Shown piece after piece: positions 18,563 to 28,977 of a stretch of DNA of 64,000 nucleotides; within the stretch, counting starts at the first letter, position 1, and every line of letters begins with the position of its first letter. The position numbers were made by a program, and so were the translations under genes. This DNA comes from an uncultured Microscilla sp. (GTDB lineage Bacteria > Bacteroidota > Bacteroidia > Cytophagales > Microscillaceae). The notes beneath the pieces were generated by a model that saw nothing but the letters and a program-made list of their open reading frames with translations, made no database searches and was not told the DNA's origin. The DNA is taken from assembly GCF_947493425.1 (NCBI RefSeq), contig NZ_CANLRP010000027.1, positions 1 to 64,000 on the forward strand. Direction: 5' to 3'.

Positions 18563-19258
18563 ATGATGAGACGATTACTAGTAGTTGCCCTTGTAGCAAC
18601 TGTGTTGTATGGGTGTGGAAACCAAAATTCGACTAATAACCAAGACAATAATACTACCGAAACAGCTAAGACATCTATGGACACTGCCAACGACAATGCT
18701 GTAGCTGCTTCTAAGATTGTGTATATCAACGAGGACTCTTTGCTTACTAAATATGAGTTTGCCAAAAGAATCCAAAAAGACTTGACTACTAAAGGGAAAG
18801 AAATTCAGGCTGACCTGGCGTCAAGAGAGCAAAACTTCAAGAATGAGGTAGCGTCTTATCAGCGTACTGCCGGAACAATGACTATGAATGTGGCCAAAGC
18901 TACCGAACAACGCCTGGCAGCAAAGCAACGCAACTTGCAGGGTTATAGCCAGGTTCGTGGTAAAGAGTTGGCAGATGAGCAATCCAAAATGATGAAAAAA
19001 CTAAGAGAAAACGTAGAAAGCTTTCTTAAAAGGTTTTGCGAGAAAAATGGCTATGACTTAGTATTGCCACAACGCGCGGTATCTACTTCTGTATTGTATG
19101 GCAACGCCAAACTTGACGTAACCGATGCAGTGGTAACAGGTTTGAATAAAGAATATGCAGACGGTAAAACCGGAGAGATTACAGACGACAAGAAAAAAAG
19201 TAAAGACGAAGACAAAAAAGACGAAAGTAAAAAAGATTCTTCTGAGTCTAAAAAGTAA
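18563..19258 (+). CDS. OmpH/Skp-family chaperone-like lipoprotein
   Basis: Start 18563 (or 18566) gives a type II signal peptide with lipobox VLYGC (Cys18), and it lies below the promoter at 18509. After an Asn/Thr-rich linker, the OmpH/Skp domain begins with KIVYINEDSLLTKYE (about 52-66), runs through a long Lys/Gln coiled-coil hairpin, and closes with YDLVLPQRAVSTSVLYGN. Skp proteins shield unfolded outer-membrane proteins in the periplasm; a lipidated form would be membrane-tethered. The tail is low-complexity Lys/Asp/Ser. Monocistronic, with a strong terminator. Confidence 0.88.
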   Translation: MMRRLLVVALVATVLYGCGNQNSTNNQDNNTTETAKTSMDTANDNAVAASKIVYINEDSLLTKYEFAKRIQKDLTTKGKEIQADLASREQNFKNEVASYQRTAGTMTMNVAKATEQRLAAKQRNLQGYSQVRGKELADEQSKMMKKLRENVESFLKRFCEKNGYDLVLPQRAVSTSVLYGNAKLDVTDAVVTGLNKEYADGKTGEITDDKKKSKDEDKKDESKKDSSESKK

Positions 19259-19290
19259 TACTGAGTTCTACCGACTTTACTGAAAATAAT

Positions 19291-19330
19291 AAACCCCCTG
19301 TTCGCCATTGAGCAAACAGGGGGTTTTGTT
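19291..19330. terminator. Terminator between convergent genes
   Basis: Perfect 12-bp stem AAACCCCCTGTT (19291-19302) with its complement (19315-19326), 12-nt loop, then TGTTT on the plus strand and ATTATTTT on the minus strand. It can serve both the OmpH gene and the gene ending at 19369. Confidence 0.9.
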
Positions 19331-19368
19331 TATGTAATACTTAAGAAAGCATTCAAGGGCTGTTCTTA

Positions 19369-21060
19369 CTATTTTGGATTCAGAATCTTATTCAAAATTT
19401 TGGTAGTAATCAAGTAAGTAGGCTTTACTCCTACTGTTCCTAAGCTACCCGAAGATAAAGTTCCACCAGTAAGCAAAGGGTTATCAGACGCATAGTAAGC
19501 ATAACGCAAGGTAATGTCTGACGATACATTTTTGCGAATCAGAGACCCTGCCTGGATAGCTTTTTGGTAATGCGCTCCTTCCATTTCGAGCCCTACTGCG
19601 CGCCACGATGAGTTTCTGAAGTAAGCCAATACGTCACGGTTTTGCAACGAAGTGCCCAACACCGAAATCATGGCTCCTTCGTACACGTTCAATCCAGAAC
19701 CTTTAAAATCATCTTTGGTAAACTCGTTTTTAAGCGGATAGTTGTCAGCAGTTCCTTCAAATACATGCGCCGAAGGAATCATCAGGTCGCCTTTGCCTCC
19801 GTGCAAAATACCCGCCTTACCCATCACAGAGATAGATTTTACCAACAAGTTGGCGTTTTTGTAAGGTTTAAGCAACTCATCCATTGTTTCGTAGGCTTGC
19901 TCGCCAAAAGCATAATCCATTACTATAATGACAGGCTTTTCTTTTTTGATGTGTTCCTTGTTTACCTTCAACTCTGCAGGTAGGTTGCTAAGATCGAGCA
20001 AAGTTGTATCAAAAACCTGTACTGAAATATTTGTACCCGAATTATCATTTAAATACAACATACCACACTGTTCGGCATATTGGCGTACACGGTTATTAAG
20101 CGATTGGTTGTTGGGTTTGCTCAACTCCTGGGCAAGGTCTTCGGCTCGTTTATGGTCAGGAAAATCTTCCTTGAGAGCACTCAAAGCACACAACGAATTC
20201 ATAACACTGTGCATATTGGCACTAATGATATGAATGGGGCGATCAAGCAATTTATGCTCAATTAAATGTTTTTTGATATTGGTTGCCCATTGTTCACCAT
20301 GAATATGGTGTCCGATGCGATCGCGAAGCGTAGGTGTAAAAGTAATTTGAATGGGTTGGTTTTCAAACTCGGCAGCGTGCGCCACCTTGCCGAGCCAGTA
20401 TACAATACGGAACAAACCACTATTTTGAGGGGCAGTGTCTTCGAAACGGAAAAAAGCTTGTTTGGTTTGTTCAAAGGTGCGCCCCAATAGCGTGCTTAAA
20501 TGACTAAAAGCCAAATCACGGTTATGTTCGGTAAGCTTTACGTTGCCTTCCACGATTTTCTCCAATTGTTCCCATTCTTTGGTTTTGTTCCCATTCTTAT
20601 CAAACGCGTGCGATTTTATCTTTTCTGCCTCATTGTACATAAAAGTAAGGTGGGTCAAAATATCATAAATTTCGCTACGCCCTCTGGTTACTTCTACCAA
20701 CATGAGGTCATTGTCTACTTTGTAACAGTTACGACGGCGTTTGGCCGGAATAATTACTTCGAAACCAGAGTGGCTGTAGCCCTCATCGGATATAAGACGC
20801 AAAAAACGACATTGTTCGATGCCTTTGGGCAGACGCTCCATCACATACACCAATCCGTTGAGCTCTACCTTCTCCATGTCGTCAATAGATCCATAAATTT
20901 CGGGGCGTAACGTATGCAATGCTTCCAACAATACTCTGCCCGAAATGGTAGAGGGGCTATAAGAGCCACTGTTGAAAATATGGCGCATTTCTATGTATAG
21001 TTTTTCAATGGCAGCGCGTGATTCACGGGCGCGGGTGAGTTCAATAATGTCGAGGCTCAT
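19369..21060 (-). CDS. Large uncharacterised protein with nucleoside-phosphorylase-like C-terminus
   Basis: ATG at 21058-21060 is preferred to 21099 because the promoter box sits at 21099-21106; this gives 563 aa. No signal peptide or membrane helix, so cytosolic. The N-terminal two-thirds is not recognised (I suspect the Bacteroidota family catalogued as DUF6909, from memory only). The last 190 residues resemble the PNP/MTA-nucleosidase fold: a glycine-rich turn MGKAGILHGGKGDLMIP (compare GSAGGL..GDIVVP) and GLEMEGAHY with Glu492-Met493-Glu494, the ribose-binding EME signature. That family cleaves nucleosides or nucleotides; AMP nucleosidases are similarly long. Single gene. Substrate unknown. 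Confidence 0.8.
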   Translation of the reverse strand: MSLDIIELTRARESRAAIEKLYIEMRHIFNSGSYSPSTISGRVLLEALHTLRPEIYGSIDDMEKVELNGLVYVMERLPKGIEQCRFLRLISDEGYSHSGFEVIIPAKRRRNCYKVDNDLMLVEVTRGRSEIYDILTHLTFMYNEAEKIKSHAFDKNGNKTKEWEQLEKIVEGNVKLTEHNRDLAFSHLSTLLGRTFEQTKQAFFRFEDTAPQNSGLFRIVYWLGKVAHAAEFENQPIQITFTPTLRDRIGHHIHGEQWATNIKKHLIEHKLLDRPIHIISANMHSVMNSLCALSALKEDFPDHKRAEDLAQELSKPNNQSLNNRVRQYAEQCGMLYLNDNSGTNISVQVFDTTLLDLSNLPAELKVNKEHIKKEKPVIIVMDYAFGEQAYETMDELLKPYKNANLLVKSISVMGKAGILHGGKGDLMIPSAHVFEGTADNYPLKNEFTKDDFKGSGLNVYEGAMISVLGTSLQNRDVLAYFRNSSWRAVGLEMEGAHYQKAIQAGSLIRKNVSSDITLRYAYYASDNPLLTGGTLSSGSLGTVGVKPTYLITTKILNKILNPK

Positions 21061-21098
21061 AGGCTTTATACAAATTCTGTTAAAATAGAATGTACCCA

Positions 21099-21106
21099 CA
21101 AAAGTA
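21099..21106 (-). promoter_or_regulatory. -7 promoter box of the phosphorylase-like gene
   Basis: Reads TACTTTTG on the minus strand, fitting TAnnTTTG, about 40 nt upstream of ATG 21060. Confidence 0.55.
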
Positions 21107-21376
21107 ATTACATCTTTAGAAATATGAAGCCTAAACTGATGGGTATTTTTGATGTATGACCGAAAACCTCACGAAATGTATAAAGAAAACAATGATTGAT
21201 ATAAAAACAGAGAAACTCAACTCCTGCAGCAGATAAAGAGATTCGTATTTTCTTCTCCTAACCTCATAATTTAGTTTATGCTGTACTCAGCCTACCAAAC
21301 AGACAAGTAGAAACAATGGCAAATAAACTGTTTGAACTAATATCAATAGTCCATAGCCCCGACAGAGGCAAGCTTC

Positions 21377-21731
21377 AAGTCCTTGGATACCGATGCATAT
21401 CGGTGCGACAAGTCGCAAGTCCTTAGATACCGATGAATATCGGTGCTACACCCTGTCCACAAGTAATCACGCTTTTGTATCACACTGATTTTCAGTTATT
21501 TACAAAAAGCGTAGTTAGAAGCATTTAGTCCGTAGTCCATAGCGGATTCAAGTAAATGTTTACCCTATGAATCATTGTAAACCAATGGCGTATATTAAAT
21601 TTGTGTACTTGCTTTATTTTTCAAAGGGTTTCAGTTTTAAGTCTAAACACGTAATTAAATAGTTTTTAAACTTATAAACATTTGATAACCGAGCCTCTGG
21701 CGAGTCCTTAGATACCGATGTATATCGGTGC
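21377..21731. repeat. Three dispersed hairpin units AAGTCCTTRGATACCGATG
   Basis: Copies at 21377-21406, 21417-21446 and 21703-21731. Each ends in ACCGAT/ATCGGT arms around a 3-5 nt variable centre (GCAT, GAAT, GTAT). The arms are identical in all three while the centre varies, which points to preservation of the hairpin. The first two are 10 bp apart. They resemble REP-type extragenic palindromes. Confidence 0.75.
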
Positions 21732-22097
21732 TCACCGAAGGTAATCAATAATCAACTTTGACTAAAATCACTGAGGAGTATTGAATATACAACCTGCTAC
21801 TTAAGATTACATGGAGCTAAATATCTTGATTTAATCTCTACTCTTTACGAGTATTCGGGTAAACATTAGAAATACTAAAAAAAATATTCGCATTATATAT
21901 GCTTAGCAATCAATAACTTATTTATTACACACCCTATAATACAATTTAAAATATTATTCTACAAAAATACTTGCTCATAATATTAACAAATAAAAAACAA
22001 ACATTCTTTAGAATATTACACTTTAATACAAACTAATACAACTTTAAACTTCTTTAAAAGTAGATATTTACGATTTTTTTATTTATAAAATATTACA

Positions 22098-22105
22098 TAC
22101 ATTTG
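22098..22105 (+). promoter_or_regulatory. -7 promoter box of the 22205 lipoprotein gene
   Basis: TACATTTG fits TAnnTTTG and is preceded by a very AT-rich tract. It implies a leader of about 90 nt. Confidence 0.6.
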
Positions 22106-22204
22106 CATCACACAATTAAAAAATATGAGATCAAACATAAGCATGCTAATTAAACATCTCATAAATTATTCATATTTTTTATCAAACTTAATTTAATTAA
22201 TACA

Positions 22205-22777
22205 ATGACTAATCAGATCAAACTATTTGCCCTATTAATGTTGGCAATGATGACATTTTCATGTCAAAAAGAGGAAACAGTTGATCCTCAAAAACCTCTC
22301 ACCACTCAAACTAATAGAGTTTCAAAATCGGCAATTGAAAAGTACCGCCCAGTGGGACTCAATCAATACATTCATTTCTTTACCAATGGCCTAGTATTAG
22401 ACGGTCACGGCAGAGTTCTAAAAGGAACAATAGCCTATGATACCGACATCAAAGTGGCTACTGCTGGTAATCACTTTGCTAAGTTCAAAGGGGGGACACG
22501 TGTATACTTTAGTGAGAAAGTAGTAGGAGTAGTAGGAGGTTTCATTGTTTCGAGCGATGATGTGCACCCACAGGGTAACCCTGGTGTAAACATAAAACTT
22601 AAAGGGAACTCTTATGTTACTTACTCTACCAACCCTGCTTACCTAGGTTTGTGGAATGGTGTATTAGGCGGAAGTCATACATTGGAAAACCAGGATGGTA
22701 CTTTTACTAAATACCTATATGGTACTGAGTTGTATTTTAACAAACAAGGGAAAGTACATTATGCAATGCCTCGTTAG
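22205..22777 (+). CDS. Small lipoprotein, unknown function
   Basis: A 190-aa protein with a type II signal peptide and lipobox MTFSC (Cys20). The mature part begins with a Gln/Thr/Pro linker and continues as Gly/Tyr/Val-rich, beta-strand-favouring sequence (KFKGGTRVYFSEKVVGVVGGF; YVTYSTNPAYLGLWNG). It contains no cysteine after the lipidation site and no catalytic motif I can name. It may be a small beta-sandwich on the cell surface. Single gene with its own promoter and terminator. Confidence 0.82.
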   Translation: MTNQIKLFALLMLAMMTFSCQKEETVDPQKPLTTQTNRVSKSAIEKYRPVGLNQYIHFFTNGLVLDGHGRVLKGTIAYDTDIKVATAGNHFAKFKGGTRVYFSEKVVGVVGGFIVSSDDVHPQGNPGVNIKLKGNSYVTYSTNPAYLGLWNGVLGGSHTLENQDGTFTKYLYGTELYFNKQGKVHYAMPR

Positions 22778-22803
22778 ATTAACGCATAAATTATTGTAAT
22801 TAT

Positions 22804-22838
22804 AAAAGAGCGGATATGGTACCATCCGCTCTTTTTTT
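22804..22838 (+). terminator. Rho-independent terminator of the 22205 gene
   Basis: Perfect 12-bp stem AAAAGAGCGGAT (22804-22815) with its complement (22824-22835), 8-nt loop, T-run. Confidence 0.92.
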
Positions 22839-24440
<1,602 letters not shown>

Positions 24441-24468
24441 CAATACGGTATTGTTGCCAATTTGCAAA

Positions 24469-24508
24469 AGCAAGCGTGCTTATTATTTAAGCATGCTTGC
24501 TTTTTTTT
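24469..24508 (+). terminator. Rho-independent terminator of enolase
   Basis: 13-bp stem AGCAAGCGTGCTT (24469-24481) with AAGCATGCTTGCT (24489-24501), one G-T pair, then a T-run. Confidence 0.92.
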
Positions 24509-24733
24509 ATAGTGTTTTTTCTGATCTAATATGGCTCTTTAACGCTTGTATAGCTAATTTCGGGTTTATTTATTATTATTTTCGTGGAGGCCTGCCTTTG
24601 AATATTTCTGAAAAACCATGCAGTTGTTGGGCAGCTATGTTTTTTTTTCTAAATTAGAATGAAAATAAATTAAAGTAATACTTCAACTATTAGCTAAGTT
24701 TAGCACCCAGAAACGCTCAAAATTAAGCGTATA

Positions 24734-26047
24734 ATGTTTAATAAACCTATTTCCGATATTACCTTCGAAGATGTTTATCAATTGGTAAACACGAGAAAAA
24801 CACCGTCCAATCGCTATTTGGAGTACCAAGTACCAGCCATTGATACTGTGTCTTACCTTGAAAACATCAGTAACTTTGAACTTTACCTTGCCCAAAACAC
24901 CAGTGCATTTGCCAATAGTGCAGGGGGCTGGCTAATTATAGGGGTAAATGAAGAACAGCTACAGGTAACAGGCATCGACAAAGAAATAAACAAGCAACCC
25001 ATCAAAGAATGGATTGCTCAAACTATACTTTTGCATGTCGATGTTCAGCCCACTTATGACATTGTTACGATTGATATTCCTGACAGTGAAACTAACCAGG
25101 CTGTAGTGGTCATGCATATACCCGAAAGTGCTGACAAACCTCACATGGTGGTGCCAGAAAACAAGTACTTTTTACGACGTAATACTGAAATAAAACCTGC
25201 CTCACACCAAGAGCTAAAAGAAATGTTTGCCCATAGCCAATACCAGGTGTCAGCGCTGGATGCTTTTTTGCATAAACGCAACCTTTGGGATGAAACCCAC
25301 CCTAGGTTTGGTTATAATATCAACTCTAGCAAGCTTTATAACCCCATTAACCGAGCAAAAAAACCTTTCATTTTATTTTCATTAATACCCAAGGCGCCTA
25401 AGGTAGAAAAAATCCCTTTTGGGGTAAAAGAATTTAAAGAATGGCTTAAGCGCAATGCCCGCAATTATAAACCTTCTGAGAGATCTAAACTCTTTTCTAC
25501 TTATGATATAGACACCAGTTTGCATGGGTTGACGCTCAAGAATATTAAAAACCGCCACGAGCTTACTTCTTATTTCGAGATTTTGAACAATGGCTATATA
25601 GAATCGGGTATGTCGCAGCATGTAGCTTATGAAGAACGTGCCAAACATCGCGAAGAACAAATTGGCATTATCAACCTGACCAATATTGTGGGATACCAGA
25701 TGATGTTGCTTGATTTTTCACGTAACTTCTTTGAAATGGCCAACTATCATGATGAGGTCAGCCTGCAACTGAGCTTTGTAAATGTTCTCCACTATACTTT
25801 ATCGGGGTTTCACTCCAAGTACTTTAACTCACGACTCTACTACTTTTATGACGAGTACCAAAATAAGTATGACCCTAACTTTAAGCTCATAGAAAAGCTT
25901 TACCCTCAGCAACTTACTGATGATGACATTTTACAGATAGCCAAGAAAAACGCTGAAAAAATATGCCGGGCATTTGGGCTAGAACAAGATATGGCATTTT
26001 TTGAAGATAAAATAGACCTTACAAACTTTAGTTATTTCGATTTATAA
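24734..26047 (+). CDS. AlbA_2 (Schlafen-type) domain protein
   Basis: 437 aa, cytosolic. Residues about 20-165 match the AlbA_2/divergent AAA_4 domain: the acidic start YLEYQ, AFANSAGGWLIIGVNEEQL..TGID, a central IDIPDS..AVVVMHIPES, and KYFLRRNTEIKPASHQELKEM. Such domains bind nucleic acid or nucleotide and occur in Schlafen-like and phage-defence proteins. The C-terminal 270 residues are unrecognised; they are rich in aromatic residues and helices (HYTLSGFHSKYFNSRLYYF). 87 bp separate it from the methyltransferase-like gene on the same strand with no terminator between, so they are probably one operon. A weak -7-like TAAGTTTA lies about 35 bp upstream. Confidence 0.82.
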   Translation: MFNKPISDITFEDVYQLVNTRKTPSNRYLEYQVPAIDTVSYLENISNFELYLAQNTSAFANSAGGWLIIGVNEEQLQVTGIDKEINKQPIKEWIAQTILLHVDVQPTYDIVTIDIPDSETNQAVVVMHIPESADKPHMVVPENKYFLRRNTEIKPASHQELKEMFAHSQYQVSALDAFLHKRNLWDETHPRFGYNINSSKLYNPINRAKKPFILFSLIPKAPKVEKIPFGVKEFKEWLKRNARNYKPSERSKLFSTYDIDTSLHGLTLKNIKNRHELTSYFEILNNGYIESGMSQHVAYEERAKHREEQIGIINLTNIVGYQMMLLDFSRNFFEMANYHDEVSLQLSFVNVLHYTLSGFHSKYFNSRLYYFYDEYQNKYDPNFKLIEKLYPQQLTDDDILQIAKKNAEKICRAFGLEQDMAFFEDKIDLTNFSYFDL

Positions 26048-26134
26048 CTCCACAATTGACTTAGGTGGTATTATTGTTGAGATGTTTTAAGTAGTGGTAA
26101 ATATCACTCAACAAACTATTTAACGAATAATACT

Positions 26135-27703
26135 ATGAACCAACTCATATTAGGAGACACTCAAAATGTGTTGGCTGTACTCGAATCTCAAAGTATTGAT
26201 TTGGTCTATATAGACCTCCCTCCTCACATTGTTGATCCTGCTACAGTAACCAGTAGTAACAAACAAGCCAAAGACTACCGAAAGTGGCTCAAAAACACCA
26301 TCAAACACACTTTACCGTTGCTAAAAGGTACCGCAAGTGTATTTATTAATATTCCTTCCTCGCTTAAAGATTGGGCAGTAAATACCGCATTGCCCAACCA
26401 CTTCGAAGAAGCACATTACAAAGGAGAAATTAAATGGAAGCCAACCCAAAATGCGGGCAATCTTTCTGTACACACGTCATTGCAGTATACCACTATTTTG
26501 TATTATGCCAGGTCAGAGCAATATACTTGCAACTATCCCTACAACGAACATTACCTGAATCAAATATACCGCTATGAAGACAACAAGGGACGCTACCGAC
26601 TCGATAGTTTGAACTCGGTGCATGCCGATGGTTTTTTTTATAGTTATAAGGGACACGAAGCTCCCACCAGTGGCTGGGCGTTTCCCGAAGAAACCCTCAC
26701 AGAATGGGAAAACCTTGGTTTGTTGAACATTCCGACAAACAATGATGATCCTATTACTTTCAAAAAATATTACATTGCCCCAAAAGACCAAACCAACCGT
26801 CTTTGTCAAGTGTCGCCGTTTAACGCCCCTCAGAAAGGCTTTACCTACCAATCAAAAAACCCCCACCATTTGCTCCGGCGAATTATTCAGTATGCCAGCA
26901 ACGAGGGAGATACATTGCTCAGCATCAATGTAAAAAATGGGCGTTTGCTAAGACTAGCTGATCAGTACAAACGGTTTTGGATAGGAACCGATACGTTGGT
27001 TGACAATATCAAACAATCAGAATACCTTCTCAATAAAGAGAGTTCGCAAGATTTTTCTTTGCGTATTTATCAATACGAACCTCATACACGTTTGCACAGT
27101 GAAGCCGGGCAGTTTGAAAAATGGATAAAAGAGCAGTTTGAACCCCAACTGTTGAATGATGCCTCTATTATTATAAGGTTGGGCAATAATTTAGGGTTGT
27201 CGGCTATAGACCACATGGTCAAGCATCATATCCAGCCATTCAGAAAAAAGTGGTTTTACGAAAATCACCCTGAGCACTTGTACCACGGAGTATTGGTAGG
27301 CGATCGGTTTAGCAAATATGCCATAGAAGAGGTACAACGACTGAATACTTATGAAAACATTCGTTTAAAGTTAGTCACTTTAGATGACCTTACGCCAGTG
27401 CCCGTAAAACCCGAAATACAATATACTATACAAGCATCAGACAATGAACAGCAAGAGGTACAGTTTGAACTAAAAGTGGATGATCAACAGAACATTGCTT
27501 TTTATTCCTGGGATTTTGACTATCAACCTGACAAGGCATTTCGCCCACAGGAAATGCTCAAACAACAAGCAGAACTTACCTATAATTTTGCTCCAGGCAA
27601 ATACATGGTAGCAGTACAAACGACCCAAAAAGACGGATTATCGTCTATGCAAACTCTAGAGATAGAAGTGAAAAGTAACCTGGAAGAGAAAATTGCTTCG
27701 TGA
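26135..27703 (+). CDS. DNA-methyltransferase-like pseudoenzyme with Mrr-like and PKD-like parts
   Basis: Residues 1-300 follow a beta-class N6/N4 DNA methyltransferase like type III Mod: LILGDTQNVLAVLESQSIDLVYID, the target-region pattern IKWK..VHTSLQYTTILYYARS..Y, then NPHHLLRRIIQYASNEGD. But catalytic motif IV, normally DPPF/Y, is D27-L-P-P-H31, and SAM-binding motif I, normally DPFCGSG, is S263-INVKNGR270. Residues about 325-420 look like an Mrr-type nuclease fold (FEKWIKE; VLVGDRFSKYAIEEVQRLN) without a visible acidic/ExK site. Residues about 425-515 look like a PKD beta-sandwich (FYSWDFDY, YNFAPGKYMVAVQ). Domain calls after residue 320 are tentative. Second gene of the AlbA_2 pair; ends with a terminator. 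Confidence 0.75.
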   Translation: MNQLILGDTQNVLAVLESQSIDLVYIDLPPHIVDPATVTSSNKQAKDYRKWLKNTIKHTLPLLKGTASVFINIPSSLKDWAVNTALPNHFEEAHYKGEIKWKPTQNAGNLSVHTSLQYTTILYYARSEQYTCNYPYNEHYLNQIYRYEDNKGRYRLDSLNSVHADGFFYSYKGHEAPTSGWAFPEETLTEWENLGLLNIPTNNDDPITFKKYYIAPKDQTNRLCQVSPFNAPQKGFTYQSKNPHHLLRRIIQYASNEGDTLLSINVKNGRLLRLADQYKRFWIGTDTLVDNIKQSEYLLNKESSQDFSLRIYQYEPHTRLHSEAGQFEKWIKEQFEPQLLNDASIIIRLGNNLGLSAIDHMVKHHIQPFRKKWFYENHPEHLYHGVLVGDRFSKYAIEEVQRLNTYENIRLKLVTLDDLTPVPVKPEIQYTIQASDNEQQEVQFELKVDDQQNIAFYSWDFDYQPDKAFRPQEMLKQQAELTYNFAPGKYMVAVQTTQKDGLSSMQTLEIEVKSNLEEKIAS

Positions 27704-27724
27704 TACAGCATCTTAAGCATAAAA

Positions 27725-27757
27725 AAATCTCATCCTAAAACTAGGATGAGATTTATA
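27725..27757. terminator. Bidirectional terminator
   Basis: Perfect 13-bp stem AAATCTCATCCTA (27725-27737) with its complement (27742-27754) and a 4-nt loop between convergent genes. Seven A on the left become a T-run for the minus-strand gene. Confidence 0.9.
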
Positions 27758-27798
27758 ATTAAAATATATATAAAACCCGTTTAAAATTAGTTCACATC

Positions 27799-28524
27799 TT
27801 ACATTCCAAGGCTCTCTACTTTGATTACCCTGCTTTTGCCAAACTGCCCTACACCTACTGTAGCCAGCGCCACCCAATCGGTATGAGGCACTCCTACCAT
27901 AAACGAAAAAATGGCTTCGGCGTTGTCTTCATTAAACTTTACAAACTGAGGGTGTCTGATGATAGACTTTCTCAGAAAGTCGGCATTTAAATGCCCTTTG
28001 AACAAATCTTTTTGAATAATATCTTTTCCGGTAGATTTCCCGTTGAGCTTCACCGAAACTTCGGTTTTGTAATTATGAGAAATCAAATAAGTACGATGAT
28101 CTCTTCCATCCATTGGGATCACCTCCTGTGCTACTCCACCATCGTTCAAACAAGTTGTTTGGAAATGAATCACAAACGCATTATTGTCAATGGTAATGGT
28201 GGTATCTTCTCTTAAGACCTGAAAGTCTTTTTTGGCGTATTCAAGTTGAGCCGAACCTTTTAGTTTTAGCCGCTCGATGGCGCTCATTCTACTCTGAGCA
28301 TTTGCATCTTTTTTTTCTGGATGCTCTACAAGGTACCCTTCATCTCCTTCTTTTACCTCTGGCGCCTCCTTTACATTTTTTTGAGGTAGCTTCTCCTGAC
28401 TTTGAGCCAATGAAGCTTCTTCCAGCTTTTTTTTATGTGCTTGTGTTTGCTGCTTATCTTTTTGGTCAGAATTGCATGCACTCACCCAAATTGCCAATGA
28501 TATTAATAGTATAAATTTACGCAT
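27799..28524 (-). CDS. Lipoprotein with charged linker, unknown function
   Basis: Type II signal peptide, lipobox VSAC (Cys17). A long Lys/Glu/Gln linker (about residues 20-75) spans away from the membrane to a compact domain (about 85-241). That domain has beta-strand pattern (FQVLREDTTITIDNNAFVIHFQTTCLND) with one cysteine, and ends VGVPHTDWVALATVGVGQFGKSRVIKV. No known family is recognised. A TTAGTAAC-family element begins 17 bp upstream of the start codon, so the native promoter lies within or beyond that insertion. Confidence 0.82.
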   Translation of the reverse strand: MRKFILLISLAIWVSACNSDQKDKQQTQAHKKKLEEASLAQSQEKLPQKNVKEAPEVKEGDEGYLVEHPEKKDANAQSRMSAIERLKLKGSAQLEYAKKDFQVLREDTTITIDNNAFVIHFQTTCLNDGGVAQEVIPMDGRDHRTYLISHNYKTEVSVKLNGKSTGKDIIQKDLFKGHLNADFLRKSIIRHPQFVKFNEDNAEAIFSFMVGVPHTDWVALATVGVGQFGKSRVIKVESLGM

Positions 28525-28540
28525 GATAGTTTAGTGGTGC

Positions 28541-28610
28541 TTAGTAACATATTCACAATTAACTGTCTTTTTGGTCAAGGCTGAAAACTTATTTTGAGTA
28601 CATTACTTCA
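28541..28610. mobile_element. MITE-like element, TTAGTAAC family, short copy
   Basis: Left end TTAGTAACATATTCACAATT and right end ACTTATTTTGAGTACATTAC with TTCA; the ends are imperfect inverted repeats. Both match the 163-bp element at 62490-62652, including the AACTGTC that follows the left end. The interior is reduced to about 20 bp. Confidence 0.68.
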
Positions 28611-28857
28611 CATTGGATATGTGTTAAAGTATAAATCAGTTTTCTTTATTACATCAATATACGACTTTCCAAGGAAAAAGGTCGCAGAAAAAACAATAAT
28701 TTTTCAAAAAATCAGTTTGCCCTGATTGAGACTGGTTTTATGCCAAAAAAGTAGTTCTTTGAGCATTTATAGACCAAAAACAACCAAAGGTTAACTCTTT
28801 AACTGAAAATAATTGATCTTAGTATACTACAAAAAAGCTCATCTGATGCGTTTGCCA

Positions 28858-28889
28858 TTTGTCAGACTAATCAATTTAAGATACCTTTG
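28858..28889 (+). promoter_or_regulatory. Promoter of the CNNM/CBS gene
   Basis: TTTG (28858-28861), 20-bp spacer, TACCTTTG (28882-28889). Leader of about 80 nt. Confidence 0.65.
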
Positions 28890-28977
28890 CCCTGACATAT
28901 ACCCCAACTTATACAAACCGGGGCTTTTATTACTCCTTATAAATAATATATAAACACCCAACTAAATTCATCTTGCG

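Larger units (their letters stand above)
21107..22204. other. 1.1-kb non-coding spacer with hairpin repeats
   Basis: No ORF of interest. Contains three copies of a 29-30 bp hairpin unit (21377, 21417, 21703) and the promoter of the 22205 gene at its right end. The rest is AT-rich; no tRNA-like or terminator-like structure was found. Confidence 0.6.
28525..28977. other. 453-bp divergent spacer
   Basis: Holds the 70-bp repeat (28541-28610) and the CNNM promoter (28858-28889). Nothing else recognised. Confidence 0.55.

Noticed and set aside
26135-27703. Active type III restriction-modification Mod gene
   Set aside because: Motifs I and IV are both replaced and no Res-type helicase-nuclease gene is adjacent.
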